A stretch of DNA of 64,000 nt from Pseudoneurospora amorphoporcata (GCA_033297205.1 MU859198.1:33037-97036), one strand, 5' to 3'. Shown: positions 1-11,492, numbered from the stretch's first letter. The notes: a model not told the origin generated them from the letters alone. Program-made: numbers and translations.

Positions 1-194
1 TACGCTGAAGCATCTGCGCGAGGCTGAGAGATGTGCGGCTCCGTGAGCCTCACGTTGTAGGGTCAGGGTTGAGGTCGGATGTCCGTGTGACACTATATGT
101 GCGCGATCCTTATCTAATCTACAGAACCCACCTAAGTAGGGATGCGACCGCGGCATCAGTGATGCCGTGGCTAGTCAACGACTGTCATTGTGAC

Positions 195-860
195 AGGTGA
201 CAACACCAGCGATACCAATCCAGTATTAGTTATAAAGGCTTTATAGAGGGCTTCAAGGGTTAGTCTAATATTAAAGCAAAGGCAGGCAGCATAGGGTTTG
301 CATATTAACTACAGTTTGCAAATTTCCTAATATCTAATTAGTCAGAATTTATAACTAAGAAAAAGAATAATTTCCTAAAAGACCTTTTATAATTATTATT
401 ATAGAAGGCCGCTCTTAGAAGTTTTAATAGTTAGGTTAGTAGGTGGATAAGGGGCGGTTCGAAACTTTAACTTAAAGCTATTCACGCGAAACTTTTCACG
501 CAATAAAAAAAAAAGCGACTGCTATCGGAATCGAACTAGCGATATCGAAAGCGAGATCGACGATGAGAACCATTGAGCCACTAGCTTAATTAATTAATTA
601 GGCCTTCGTTAACCTCATTAATATAGGTAGAAGGAAGCAGCGAATTTCAGGAAAGAACCATCAACCCATCCGACCAATCAGATATCAGATATCTCCTCAG
701 TTACAAAGCCTAGTTTGAGTGCAAACTCTAGTTGCCTTGACAAGGCTTTACGGCCTCCTTATTTTCCCGCTATGGTTATAAACATGGGTTTTTCCGCAGT
801 ATAAAAGCGAGGAACGCAGTAAGATCTCCAACGATTTATAGGCCTTTAATTAGTCAAATG
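195..860. repeat. AT-rich, RIP-like relic sequence
   Basis: This block is markedly richer in A+T and TpA than the rest of the window (for example the TAATTAATTAATTAG run at 588-602 and the TTATAATTATTATTATAG stretch near 388) and has no credible open frame. That is the signature expected of repeat DNA mutated by repeat-induced point mutation, which turns CpA into TpA. I cannot tell which element it came from. A tRNA-like Pol III unit lies inside it. No terminal repeats or target-site duplications were found. Confidence 0.5.
505..590 (-). other. tRNA-like Pol III unit (degenerate tRNA or SINE head)
   Basis: Read on the minus strand, 580-570 is TGGCTCAATGG, a good A-box (D-arm) match, and 536-527 is GTTCGATTCC, a good B-box (T-loop) match. 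The spacing is about right for a tRNA. A run of ten T (plus-strand A at 505-514) follows immediately, as in a Pol III terminator. The acceptor and D-stem halves do not pair, so this is not an intact tRNA. It may be a RIP-damaged tRNA gene or the head of a tRNA-derived retroelement. No anticodon is assigned. Confidence 0.4.
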
Positions 861-1940
861 TAGCCTATTGAGGGAGTTGGGGGAAGTGCAGCGACTTGTA
901 GATTTTACTGGAAAACAGCCGAACGCAGGAAGCAACGGCAGTATGCCATTGCTTACTATTCCTTCTTACTGCTATATAAACTTCGTTCCTTACTAGTACT
1001 AGCATACTGGGCTTCCGAACATAACACGAGCTGGCGATATACTCACACGAAGACTGAGAAGGTATTTGAGAAGTGGTTATCGTTGATTTATGATCAAGGA
1101 TGGACTGGAATGCTGGTGACTTTTGTGCATAGCGATGAGCAGTGGATTGCAAATTGGAAGTTGTGAGATCGTAAATTATGCCGAAAGGAAGGGCGTTTTA
1201 TAGAGGAGTGGAAAGCTTTCCAGGTGAGCGAGAGACTCGGGAGCAATCTGAACCCCACCACCTACATGTATTGTCCCTGCCATGCGAGTGAATGCGAGCT
1301 CTTGTACAAACGGAAAGGCACCAGTTGACGGGCCCCGTTACCTATTTACCGCGTATGATGGAGTCGGCCGCTCCGGCAGGCTGCCCGGTCGGACAATGTT
1401 GAGCTCACGGGCCACGGCACGGTCCAGTTTCGTTGCTGGGTGCCTGTCCGTTTACGGACTGGAGGGCGTCATACCTTTGGACGAAGAACTGACCGAATAC
1501 TTCCACAGACTTCTATGATACTTCCATTGTAAGATAATAGATCGGATGGGAGTCGATGAGGTGCACTGGCAAGTCGTTCAGGATATGGGAACGGGATGTG
1601 ATGATGCCATGACTACATGTAGGGATCCCTTCGAAAAGGGACGAAACATTTCAACCAAGAGGACAAAGTTGATTGTACGGATTGGACGTAGCAATATTGC
1701 TAATGCACAAGATGGAAAATAGAGAGCACGGGAAAGCATCAAATACGTCGCCCATGTGTATCAGACGCCAAAACCAGTCCCGATTCCTGCAACGACCTAA
1801 CTTGCAACTTCATATTATGGTATCTTGGTGGAATAGCCGGCTCTTCTTATTGCCTTAGCACAATCAACAGTTTGACTCATACTTCCATGGTCTTTTGGTC
1901 ACAAACATGGCTCGTTATAGGTTGAGGATGTGTCATCAAG
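861..1940. other. intergenic, no supported gene
   Basis: Short open frames occur on both strands (up to 95 codons), but none has a convincing start, composition or recognisable product. Base composition returns to normal after about 860. I see no RNA gene or repeat here. Confidence 0.5.
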
Positions 1941-2249
1941 TCATTTCAGTGATTGAACATTGTAAGCGGGGAAAACAGTGTCGGTCTTGACGTCACCGCC
2001 ACCGAGAGTGATGACGGTGTTGAACTTGCCGGTTTGCTCGACTTCGTTCTCGTCCTTCTCCTCTTCTTCTTCCTCTCCGGCATCAGCACCAGCACCAGCG
2101 GTAGCATTGGACGAGGCAACAGCGGAGGCAGTTGCGGATGCTACGGCCATCGCAGAAGAAGCGGCGGCCACGGCATCCTTCTTGGGATGAGGAAGAGCCG
2201 CAACGGACAAGACCTGGAGGGCCATCAGCACGAGGCTAGCTTGGAACAT
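1941..2249 (-). CDS. small secreted Ala/Glu-rich protein
   Basis: Unrecognised 102-residue protein, single exon. The N-terminus (MFQASLVLMALQVLSVAALP) is a clear signal peptide with likely cleavage near residue 19. The body is rich in Ala, Ser and Val, followed by a run of six Glu at about 61-66. The C-terminal 35 residues are less biased (VITLGGGDVKTDTVFP is the core) and look like the conserved part. There are no cysteines, so it is not a disulfide-rich effector. The ATG is the first in frame. It is probably released or wall-associated (inference). The frame open on the opposite strand over the same bases is a shadow with low-complexity translation. Confidence 0.6.
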   Translation of the reverse strand: MFQASLVLMALQVLSVAALPHPKKDAVAAASSAMAVASATASAVASSNATAGAGADAGEEEEEEKDENEVEQTGKFNTVITLGGGDVKTDTVFPAYNVQSLK

Positions 2250-4524
2250 TATCTTGAACGATTGGGTTGTTGTTTGTGTTTGTTTTGTTTGTCGTTTATG
2301 AGTGAGTGAAGGGGGTAATATCCAGCGAGCGAATTCGAAATTTGATTAAAAAGACCCGTAATGATGGTGTTGGAGCTGGAACGAATGTCCGCCAGTTTGT
2401 GTGGATGAACTGGTTGCATGTGGTGGTGATGGGGATTTCGTGGTAATGGTGTGCTAGGAAGAACTCTCTTTCTCAATAAAGTCGAAACGGACACAGGGGG
2501 TGAGTCTTGTGCATGGCATGGATCTTGATAAAGGACTGTGCTGACCGAGTTTAAGTTTTCTTCACTTGGTAGAGGAAGCAGATCCTGGGAGTTGGGCTGA
2601 ATGCGTCAAGGTGAGACGGATGAAGAAGAGGTTGTTGGCGGTTGAATGTGGATCCCTTCAGGGGCTGCCGAGAAAAGGGGTATTGTTTACCTTTGTTGTG
2701 TCAGTGCGTGTGGTGGTTGATGGCTCTGGGTTCGGGTTGTGTGAGTACAACCATCGGAGTGTCGTTTTGAGGTGCCCAATTGCCGATGTGCCTACCTACC
2801 ATTGCCCCGCCGGATTTGACCAATGCCCCTGTTGAGTGCTGAGGTAGAAGAAGAGGAAGATGATGCGGATTCCGTCTCCAGCGTCGGCAGTGACTCTGCT
2901 TCTGAGGACGAGGGGGAAGAGGAAGAGGAAACCAAGACCGGGGGTACAGAGCCGACTGCCACCGCCACTGACGGCGCGGCGGCTACTACCGTGGATGGAG
3001 GCGCTATGAATACTACTAGTAGTAGTGCTCGGTGGGGTTGAGTGCCGGGGCAGTGGTTGATGTGTACATTGGAGGTAGTTGAGGTGTTGAGGTGTTGGTG
3101 GATGGAGGAGGTGGTTGTTGGCTGGAATTCAATGTTGTGGAGATGGAAGTGTATGAGTGCAAAGAGATGAGATATGATGGGGTGTGTGACGATAGAGGTA
3201 TTGATGACCTAGAACAAATAGACTGTCTATCAGCAGGATATAAGGTACTATCGCTTCCGTTTCATGGTTGTGATGCGATACCGGGATGCGGGCGGAAGTT
3301 AAGGTAGGTACCTACCGTTGGATTTGTCATCAGATACCGGAATTGGCCACGAGGATAGGTACCTACCTACTAAATGGGTTCAATCTTCCTCACGTGAGAC
3401 CTGTTGTGGATGAAGATAAGTTGCTAGTAGTTACCTAGGCTAGACTGTCTCGGGCCCTGCCGTAGTTGATCTCTGACGGTAATGCCGTGATGGGGAAGAC
3501 GGAGCGACGGAGTAGTTAGAGTCTAGGTGCCGACGCGGAACTTGCCATTGCCACAGCTCTTGCTCCGAGTGGAAATACCGATTGGCAGGAATTAAGCAAG
3601 CAATCCTCAAAGTGGCACCGTGCCCGTTAAAGGGGGGCGTGATATCATCCCATGTGCGGGCATGCTGGTGTTGATCAGCCATGATGTGAAGCAGGGTTAT
3701 ATGAGAGAGCGGGCTAGAGCCATTCTGTTGTCTCCCCAGCGTGCACAAATGATGGACCGGCTCACGGCACGCTGGCAGCCACCTCAAAAAACTGTCGATC
3801 ATCCTTGAGCCGAATGGATCCAAAGTCCATCAAATCACCCTCAGAGTGAGACAAGCGTGGGGAAAAAGTCATATCGTCGAGTGTCTCGCTGTGGTGGTTC
3901 GCTTAGCGGCCTGGCCCGTGATGTCCTAGGGCCTCTTATGGTAGTAGACTAGTGTACTGTGGGCTGTTAGGCCGATAGCCACGTGAAGATGAGTCGTCGG
4001 CAAATGAACCAAAGTGACGTACTTACAATTAATGGAGGAATTATTCTCATTTTCAGCCCAACAAGTTTTGCTTTTGCTGTAGCCACCCTCGAGGCGAGAG
4101 TCGCTTGCTGTTGTTGCCCTTGTCGTTGGTGGTGGTGTCGCCAAGTCATTGCGATCATCTTATCCTGGGTTCCCCCTGGTGATTGAGATCGGCCAAGTGC
4201 CGTCGGGACGGGATGCCGCTGGCGCCGGTGCAGATCACTACCACTGGGCTGGTAAGCGAGTCTCTCCCATTTGGGTTTCTGTTAAAAGTTCAGCTCTTTG
4301 CCCATCTCCCGAACGATTTTCAGTCAGCAGTGGTGTAGGTAGCTGTCGAAACTTCAGTCCTTCTTTTCAGAGTTCAAACCAGCGACCTATTCAACCCCAG
4401 TCGCTCTTTCGAAACAACAGCCAACTACCTTATCGTCATTCTTTAATCCCATCATCATCAACAGCCCAACGACATTCCTTCTCACCAAACGTCGTGCACT
4501 GACCGGAACAGAACCCGACACAAC
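2250..4524. other. intergenic, promoter region of the flanking genes
   Basis: This stretch holds the upstream regions of the small secreted protein gene (minus) and of the cytochrome-domain gene (plus). An ATG-initiated, Glu/Asp/Ser-rich frame of 72 codons lies at 2823-3041 (+) but has no domain and may be chance. Palindromic TAGGTACCTA-type motifs occur at 3302-3318 and 3356-3372. The 300 bases before 4525 are CT/CA-rich, as expected for a 5' leader. No RNA gene was seen. Confidence 0.4.
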
Positions 4525-5400
4525 ATGTCCCTCCTAACAAAAGCCGCCCTCCTCCTCGCCGTCGCCGCAGGCTCCGCTCTCGGCGCGCCCGCCACCAACC
4601 TGAACCCCGGCGGTTTCAAAACCCACGTCTCCACCACCCCCGTCGGCATTGGCAACCACATCATCCCCGGTCACGGCACTCACTTGCAGCTTCCCGAGCA
4701 TCTCATCAAGCTCGCCCGCTCCACCACCGACAGTGGCTCCTCCAACTCGGCCAACTCGGCCAACTCGATGGGCGAAATTCAAGACACTGACGCTGACAAC
4801 AAGGCTGCGGAGCCGGAGCCGCAAACGCTGTATACCAACCACACGTACGTGCCCGTCGAGGCTTATAACAACACTGGCACCACCGTCTCCAAGTCCAAGC
4901 GCCATGGCGGCCAGGCCTTGTCGGGCGGTGGTGGTGGTGGGGATGGCAACGAAGTAGTAAAGAACCACATTATACCCATGCCGCACCGCTCTTCCGTGCC
5001 ATTCATCGATCAAGCAACCGGAATCACCTTCCAGCGGTTCCACGATGCCACCTCCCAATTCAGCTTCGCCCTGGCCTTGTCCAGGGGCAGCTTGCCTTCC
5101 ACCACTACCACTACCACTACTGCTGGCTCCACCATCGGTTCCCTCCTCCCCGGCTCCTCTTCCTCCTCTTCCTCGACGGATGAATCTTCCAACAAAAACG
5201 ACGACGCCACGGACTTTATCGCCCAGTTGTCATTCCCCCTGAACGCGACAACAGGAATGGGCAGAGGAGCAGGCTGGGGCGGGATTTCCATTTCTCCCAA
5301 ATTGACGGCGAGCCATCAGCCGCTGTTCCTGGGTATCCAAACCGACGGGTTCGGCAAGGTCGCTTTTTTGAGCTTTACTGAGGAGGAGACCACCGTCAAG

Positions 5401-5433
<33 letters not shown>

Positions 5434-6168
5434 GACGCCGCTACCACCACCACCACTGCTGCTGCCGACGCCGTTACCAAGACAGCCAAGACAGAAGGAA
5501 AAGATGTCGCCTTCAAGATCCGCACCATCGAATCCGCCACCAGCATCAACTCCACCTTTTTGACTTACACTTTCTTGTGCGAGGGCTGTCTTTCCATCAG
5601 CAAGTGTGCCAATGCCAACAAGAACTTGGATGAGTGGAAGGCGGCTGGCAAGACCAAGGTTCTCCGTCTGGGCTGGGCCACAGGGGATGCGATTAAGCCC
5701 GGTTCCTCTTCCTCACCCGACAACACTCCCGATTCTCTTGATACGCCTGATTCGCCTGATACGCCTGATGCCGGCACCGCCGATGCTGCTACCGAGGAAA
5801 GCAACGAGATAGAGGAGATCAAGACACTCTCCTACCACCGCTTAGCCTTCGGCCACATGAAGATCGACCTCGAAGGGGCCCTGGCACATACGGCTGAAGA
5901 ATTTAATTCATGGAAGGGCCTGGCCATGACGGAGGAGGTGAGAGGGTTTGAGGGGGTTGCGCCGCCTTTTGCTTTGGACCTGGTTAATGGGGTTAGTAAC
6001 TCGGAGGGCGCTTCCAATTTGGACAAGGCGAAGGGTGGAGAGGGGGAGAAGGAGGAGGGCAACGAGGTTGAGGGCGAGAGCGATTCGGATTCCGACAGTG
6101 ATAGCGACTGTGGATGTGAGAGTGAGAGTGACAGCGATGGTGATTCGGATGGCGAGGATGAGGAGTAG
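4525..6168 (+). CDS. secreted CDH-type cytochrome (DOMON-like) domain protein
   Basis: Single-exon protein of 547 residues. A signal peptide (MSLLTKAALLLAVAAGSALG) covers residues 1-20. A domain from about 160 to 490 resembles the N-terminal cytochrome of cellobiose dehydrogenase: it starts IDQATGITFQ, has the AGWGGISI strand, a CEGC pair and ends YHRLAFGHMKIDL, where the family's haem-ligand His sits. The expected ligand Met (usually G-G-x-M-x) is not visible; the aligned stretch reads ISPKLTASHQ. No flavodehydrogenase domain follows. Low-complexity inserts (Thr, Ser, poly-Ala at 5400-5475) interrupt the domain, and the tail is an Asp/Ser/Glu repeat. It is probably extracellular. Whether it binds haem is doubtful. 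Confidence 0.7.
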
Positions 6169-6558
6169 GTTCGAGGCGGTTGTCGATAATGTGGAGGATG
6201 TGATACCCAGTTCGTAGTAGTCGGGATGGAGTTCTGCTGTCTGTAGGAAGTAATGTTAATCGTTTAATTACCTCTTGTTGTCGTCCGTTGCCTCAGATTT
6301 ACTCATTCGACGGTCGGCGGTAATATCGCTGATGGAAGCGACGGGCCATGGTCAAGCCCAACAACTGGACGACATGCACCGGAAACACCACGAGAAAACC
6401 CCCGGGCTGCTGCAACACGCATCAATTTCCAACCAACTATCCCTTCCTTGCCTATGGCCCGTCTCCGAACTAACAAGACCCAAACCGACAATGCCCCAGA
6501 ACTCCTACGCCATGCTAACCACCCAAAAGAACAATAGCCATGCTCAACACCCATAAGA
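6169..6558. other. convergent intergenic spacer
   Basis: This is the 3' region shared by the cytochrome-domain gene (plus) and the FYVE gene (minus). It holds only short frames without support. No terminator-like or repeat structure stands out. Confidence 0.5.
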
Positions 6559-8705
6559 CTAGCCAGCAATGTACAACCCTCCCATGCGCTCCTCAACCCC
6601 TCTGACCCCCTCTTTCGCCCTCTCAATCTCTGCTTCCAGCTCTTCCACATTCCTATTCAACGCACTAACCTCCTCGAATCGTCTCTGGGCCCTGGCACTC
6701 TTCAACATCTCTTGTACCATAAACATTTGTTCCTCCAGCACCACCAACCTCTCCTTTGCTTCTTTCTCCTCGGCTTCCAGTTCGGATTGGAGGGCGACGC
6801 TGGCTTCACTGGCTCCTGCGTTACTCGATGTTTCTGCAGCGTCTTGCGACGACAAGGCAGACTCCCCGTTTCGTAAGGGCGACAGGGTGGACGTTGACCC
6901 GTTAAGCAGCCGGCGGTGTTGGTGTTGTTGCATGCTGTTACTCCTCAGCACTCTCGGCACTGATTTTAGCGGAATCAGGTTCGCATGCAAAAAAGATGAC
7001 GCGGCAGCATACACCGACTGCTGCAACTTAATCTGCGTCGGGCTATCGGTTTTCATATCCCTTAGTCGCTTCGCGGCAACGTCGTATTTTGCAAAGGCGT
7101 CTGTTAGTCGTTTTCGGATCTTGGCTGCTTCTTGGACTTGTGCAGACGTCGGTGGGGGTTTATCCTGCCGGAAATCGTCTTCGTTGGGAGGCTGGAGAGC
7201 CAAAAGGGCTTTTTGGAAGGAGGGCATCAACATGCGGATGCCTCGCTCGAACTGTCGCAGGGTCTCGTAGGCGCGTTGGTCTGGTGGTTTGTGGGCTATC
7301 GATGCGGCGAAGTCGCGGTGGGAGAAGATGGTTGATTTGCAGTCGCGGCACATGCGGATGTCGAGAGTGGTTGTGGTGGCGGCGGTTCCGGGGGGCTTTT
7401 CGGTGTTGTTTATAGTTGCTAAGAAAGAAGGTCAGTGGCCGTCAGTTAAAGAAGGGTAACGGAAAACCTACGATGAGCAACATGCAACCCAACCTCGGTC
7501 GAACATGCCGTCTCTGGATCCGCGCAAACCACCCTCCCACATATCCGACAATGATGTCTCCTAAACGTCCAACTCCTAAACTCCTGCTTGCAAAACGGAC
7601 AGTTGGTAACCGCCCCATCCTCCTCCCAGTTAACCACACTCTGCTCAATCATCTTCCTTTGGCTTTTCTGCCCCGTCAAGCCAAGTAGTCCCGGCCCCTC
7701 ATCGGGCGGCATCTCAGCCAACAGCCTCGTCAGCTTGGTCAACCTCTTTTCCAACCTCTGCACCTCCAGCTTGTGTCTATCCACCCTCTTGGCTCGTATC
7801 GTCTTGAACGCCGCCATGTGATCCCGCACTGTCCCCTGGTGATCATTATACCCTTCCCTACTCTTGAAGCACGTTTCGCATACTCGACACCATATCCCCC
7901 TTAGCGGCTCGTGGTTGGCCGATCTGCTAAGCTTCATCTGGTACATGGTATGTTTTTCGCAGAACAAAAGCCCGCACTTCCGACAGTTGACCGACCCGCT
8001 GAACGGCCCCAATTTCCTCGTACACGTCGGGTCGGTACAGGGGTCGTTGCCCGTTGGTTTCTGCCAATGGTGTCGGGTAACCAGTTCCTCGGGGTTCTCC
8101 ACGGGTCCTCGTCCGGGTGCAGCAGCACCAGTAGCGGCCGTCGCGACAAATTGCTGTGGCGTGGTCTCGTTCGATTCGAACACATCGAGCCCGCGCAGGG
8201 TCTGGTTGATGATATTCAAGGGCTGGAATTTCTTTGCTTTGCGGACCTGCTTGTCGAACCAGCTCTTGACTTGATCCTGCGTCTCTTCGGGGAGTTCCTG
8301 GTGGACGTCGTCGATGTGTCTGTTGAGTTGAAGCAAGGTGACCATTTCTTCGTCACATATTGGGCAAACAAGTCGGCCGTTGTTGGCGCCTACGCCGGCG
8401 GATTGACCGCCGCCATTGGAGGGACCGGCCAAGCTGACATTGGAGACGAGGTCTTGCGGGATATCGGGATGAGGGACCGAGGATGACGGAGAGATGGAGT
8501 CACGTGTTGAGTTTGGCGAAACGAAGGAGACGGTACTACTGTCGGAGGGCGCGAATGGACTGACGGCGCGATTGTGGATGGCGGCGGCGGCGATGGTTGG
8601 TGAGGCTGACGGTGATGACGCTGCTGCTGCTGCTGCTGCTGTGGGCGGCGCGAGGCCCTTGCCGTTGCCCAAGATGCGTCCACCTCCGAGCTTGCGCCCG
8701 GACAT
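6559..8705 (-). CDS. PEP7: Pep7/Vac1-like FYVE zinc-finger protein (rabenosyn family)
   Basis: Two exons (8705-7472 and 7418-6559) flank a 53-base intron with donor GTAGGT, branch CTGAC and acceptor TTAG, giving 697 residues. In order: a C2H2 finger near residue 112 (CPICDEEMVTLLQLNRHIDD, then VH); a degenerate FYVE-like finger with NCRKCGLLFC; a true FYVE domain with the PI3P-binding RRHHCRICGRVVC motif, whose last CxxC (CRDC) lies in exon 2; and a C-terminal helical Rab-binding segment like that of rabenosyn. Yeast Vac1/Pep7 links PI3P, the Rab Vps21 and the SM protein Vps45 in Golgi-to-endosome transport. The same role is inferred here, on early endosomes. The poly-Ala and Ser/Pro-rich N-terminus is low complexity. 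Confidence 0.9.
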
Positions 8706-9611
8706 GTCGTCGACTTGATTGTGGTGTAGATGGACTCTATGTTGATGTTGTGGTGGAGAGAGTGGCCGCCCGCCATAGTCGTTTGTTGTTGGTTGAGGCA
8801 GGGAAGTTGGTGGTGGGTGGTTCCCGTTGTTGGGTCAAGGTCACCTCACACACACGGTTTCGTGCTTCGTTATTGGTTCGGGAGCGGCGGTGGAGTATAG
8901 GCGCAGCTCAGCAGGGCAGTGTCATCTTCCATGGAGCTGCAGCCTGATACCCCTGCCGTTCAGTGGAATCCGCTATGTTGGTCAGTAAACACGGAATTTT
9001 ATGGGTAGGTAGGTACCTATCACTAACCACTAACAATTTCGACGTCGAAGGTCAGACCTGGATGTGGGCTTCAGTTGGGAATCTTTGGGATTCTGTGTAG
9101 AATTACTCTGGCATTTTAATGGATGCTAGGAACGGGTCAACTGATCCCAAGTCTACCTTAATATCCCATGTTATCAGGACGGCCCTCGGTCATAGTGATG
9201 CCGACCTCCAACCCCCTCCCGAGGTAATATTTGTTAGCTCTATACCTCGCTGCTTACCAAACACTCACCAACATTAGAGTACCCCTTCATCCTCCGATCC
9301 CGCCTTCCCCTCTCCACATTTCCCGCAATCGCCCCTCTATACCTTACATAACCACAGGGTTCACCCTCCATTTTTATATCCATCAGTGCGAGCACGTCAG
9401 CGGCGGAATCCCTAAAAGTACCTATCCATTATCATCAGCCTTATTATACATCAGTCATACTTTTCGTCTTTCAACAACTTAACCATTTTCCCCGCTCTTT
9501 TTCTTGTCGAGGGTTTCACATAACGAATCATCGCTGGAGCCCATACAAAGACAAAGGGAACACAACGAAGAACAGAAAACAAAAGAGAACACAGACAGAC
9601 AGACAGACACA
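8706..9611. other. divergent promoter region (pep7 / met8)
   Basis: Shared upstream DNA of the FYVE gene (minus) and the MET8-like gene (plus). It contains a TAGGTAGGTACCTA palindrome at about 9005-9018 and an (ACAG)n tract at 9592-9610 just before the MET8 start. The open frames here lack support. Confidence 0.5.
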
Positions 9612-10548
9612 ATGACGACCGGACGAGCAGACACCGACCCAGCCAACTTCCCCGAGATCCAAACGGGCGGCAGTCTGATGATCGCATGGCAGATCAAGGG
9701 CAAACGAGTTCTTCTGGTGGGCGGTGGTGAGGTATGTCTGATGCTTCCATTGCCATTCATTCCCATTCCCTTTCTATATTCCTCTTCCCATCACAACTCC
9801 CCTCCCTCCTCCATACTAACGAGCCCCAAAAACACAGGTAGCAGCAACCCGCCTAGTCCACCTCCTCTCCGCCGACGCCCTCGTCACCATCATCGCCCCC
9901 AGCCCCCTCCACCCCGAAGTCTCCTTCCGCCTACAGCAATTCCCCAACTCCCTCACCTGGATCGACCGCCCCTTCATGCCAACCGACCTCCTAGACCACC
10001 CGGACACCTACTCCCTAGTCCTAACCGCCATCGACGACCCCGTCGCCTCCTCCGCCATCTACAACCTAGCCCACCAGCTCAAAATCCCCGCCAACATCGC
10101 CGACGTGCCCTCGGAATGCGACTTCTACTTCGGGTCCGTCCACCGCGACGGCCCCCTGCAAATAATGGTGTCGACGAACGGGAAAGGCCCCCGTCTCGCC
10201 AGCGCCATCCGCAAACTTGTTGCGAAAGCGCTGCCCAGGAACGCGGGGCGGGCGATCGAGCAGATGGGGGAGCTTCGAAAGGAACTGCGAACCGTGGCGC
10301 CGGAACAAAGGGAGGGCAAGAGGCGGATGGAGTGGATCAAACAGGTTAGCGATGCGTATGGGTGGGAGGACATGGGGGAGATGACGGGGGAGGATATGAA
10401 GAACCTGGTGGCGTGGTATAAGAAACAACCTGAAGAGGGGGAGGAGGATGGCGTGGTGGTGCCGACACCGGACGAGTTGAGGGCTTTGCGGAAGGAGAAT
10501 AAGAAGGAGGATGTGGTGCAGAAGAAGGTGGATGCGCATCAAGCGTAG
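9612..10548 (+). CDS. MET8: siroheme synthase Met8 (precorrin-2 dehydrogenase/ferrochelatase)
   Basis: Two exons (9612-9731 and 9838-10548) with an intron GTATGT...ACTAAC...CACAG give 276 residues. Exon 1 carries the Rossmann motif GKRVLLVGGGE directly at the splice junction, and exon 2 continues VAATRLVHLL. The central region holds the TAIDDP and ANIADVPSECDFYFGS motifs, the latter typical of the Met8/CysG-N active site, followed by the GPRLASAIRK helix. The family oxidises precorrin-2 with NAD and inserts iron to make siroheme, the cofactor of sulfite and nitrite reductases. The C-terminal 40 residues are a charged tail. The ATG is the first in frame and lies after an (ACAG)n leader. Confidence 0.9.
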
Positions 10549-10865
10549 AGAAAACAAGTTCAAGGGCGGGAGCAATAGGTTACTTGGGTTCTGGGTAAAA
10601 GGGATTTTTAGACAAATGATACCATGGGTTTGGCTACATTAACTCTTTTTAATCTGCACGGCAATAACAAAGACGACCAAACAAACAAACATCAATTCGC
10701 TACGTATACCCGCTCGCCGTAAGCGCATTGCAGGCGATAAACAACTAATACCCTACCATCACAACAAAAGAGTCCATGTCCTCTTCCTTCCACGTCCCAG
10801 CAAAATAGCAAACTCTAATCATGATCCCAGCCGCTACTGATTTCAGCCACTACCTCGCCGTCAGA
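10549..10865. other. spacer between met8 and the C2H2 locus
   Basis: Convergent 3' region of 317 bases. No gene or repeat seen. Confidence 0.5.
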
Positions 10866-11492
10866 TCAAGGACTACCCCAGTCCATTTCCGTCAGCATTA
10901 GCTCATCCCCATCCCCATGCGAGCCAATCTCATCCTGCCCGTTATTCTGATTCGAAGCCTGAACAGGTTGAGCAGGTTGGGCAGCTTGGGCAGGTCGAGC
11001 GACCTCAAGTTGAGCGGGTTGAGCCACTTGAGGGACCTGAAGCGGACCGGGTTGAGCCACTGGAGGGACCTGAAGCGGACCCGATTGCGCGAGTTGCATT
11101 TGAACCGCTTGAGGAGCGGCCGGAGGAGCCCAAACATCCACTGCTGAACCATCCGCCGGATCCTAGCCGTTCGCATCCTCATCCATGTCCGCATTCATGT
11201 CCGCATTCACATCCGCCCCAGCATCCACCTTCGCATGTACATCCCCATCCATGCCCGCATCCGCACCCATGCCGCCGCCACCGCCACCACCGTATTCTTC
11301 AAGCAAATTGTCAACGCCACCAAAGTCGCGAGCAACCTGACCTGGGCCGAGAGACTGAGACTGAACCTGCTTGTCATCTCCAGCCAGCGCCAAGTTGCTA
11401 TCGTGAGCCAGAACCTGACCTTGAGCCGGAACTTGAGCCTCAGCCAGAGCTTGGGCTTGATCCTGAACCTGATCATGAGACAGAACCTGATC
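10866..11492 (-). other. in-frame continuation of the C2H2 gene beyond its TAG
   Basis: Directly after the TAG at 11495-11493 the same minus-strand frame stays open for 109 codons to a second TAG at 11165-11163, then for 98 more codons to TGA at 10868-10866. The translation keeps the Gln/Ala/Val bias of the upstream protein (DQVLSHDQVQDQ at the junction). It then has a poly-Gly stretch, Asp/Ala/Met repeats, two GPLQVP repeats and an acidic end. This is almost certainly former or conditional coding sequence. Either the gene has two nonsense mutations, or the stops are read through or edited. With both stops read, the frame from 14369 would be 1167 residues. Confidence 0.6.

Noticed and set aside
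2823..3041. Acidic/Ser-rich 72-codon frame on the plus strand
   Set aside because: It has an ATG but no domain, no signal peptide and simple-sequence composition; too weak to call.
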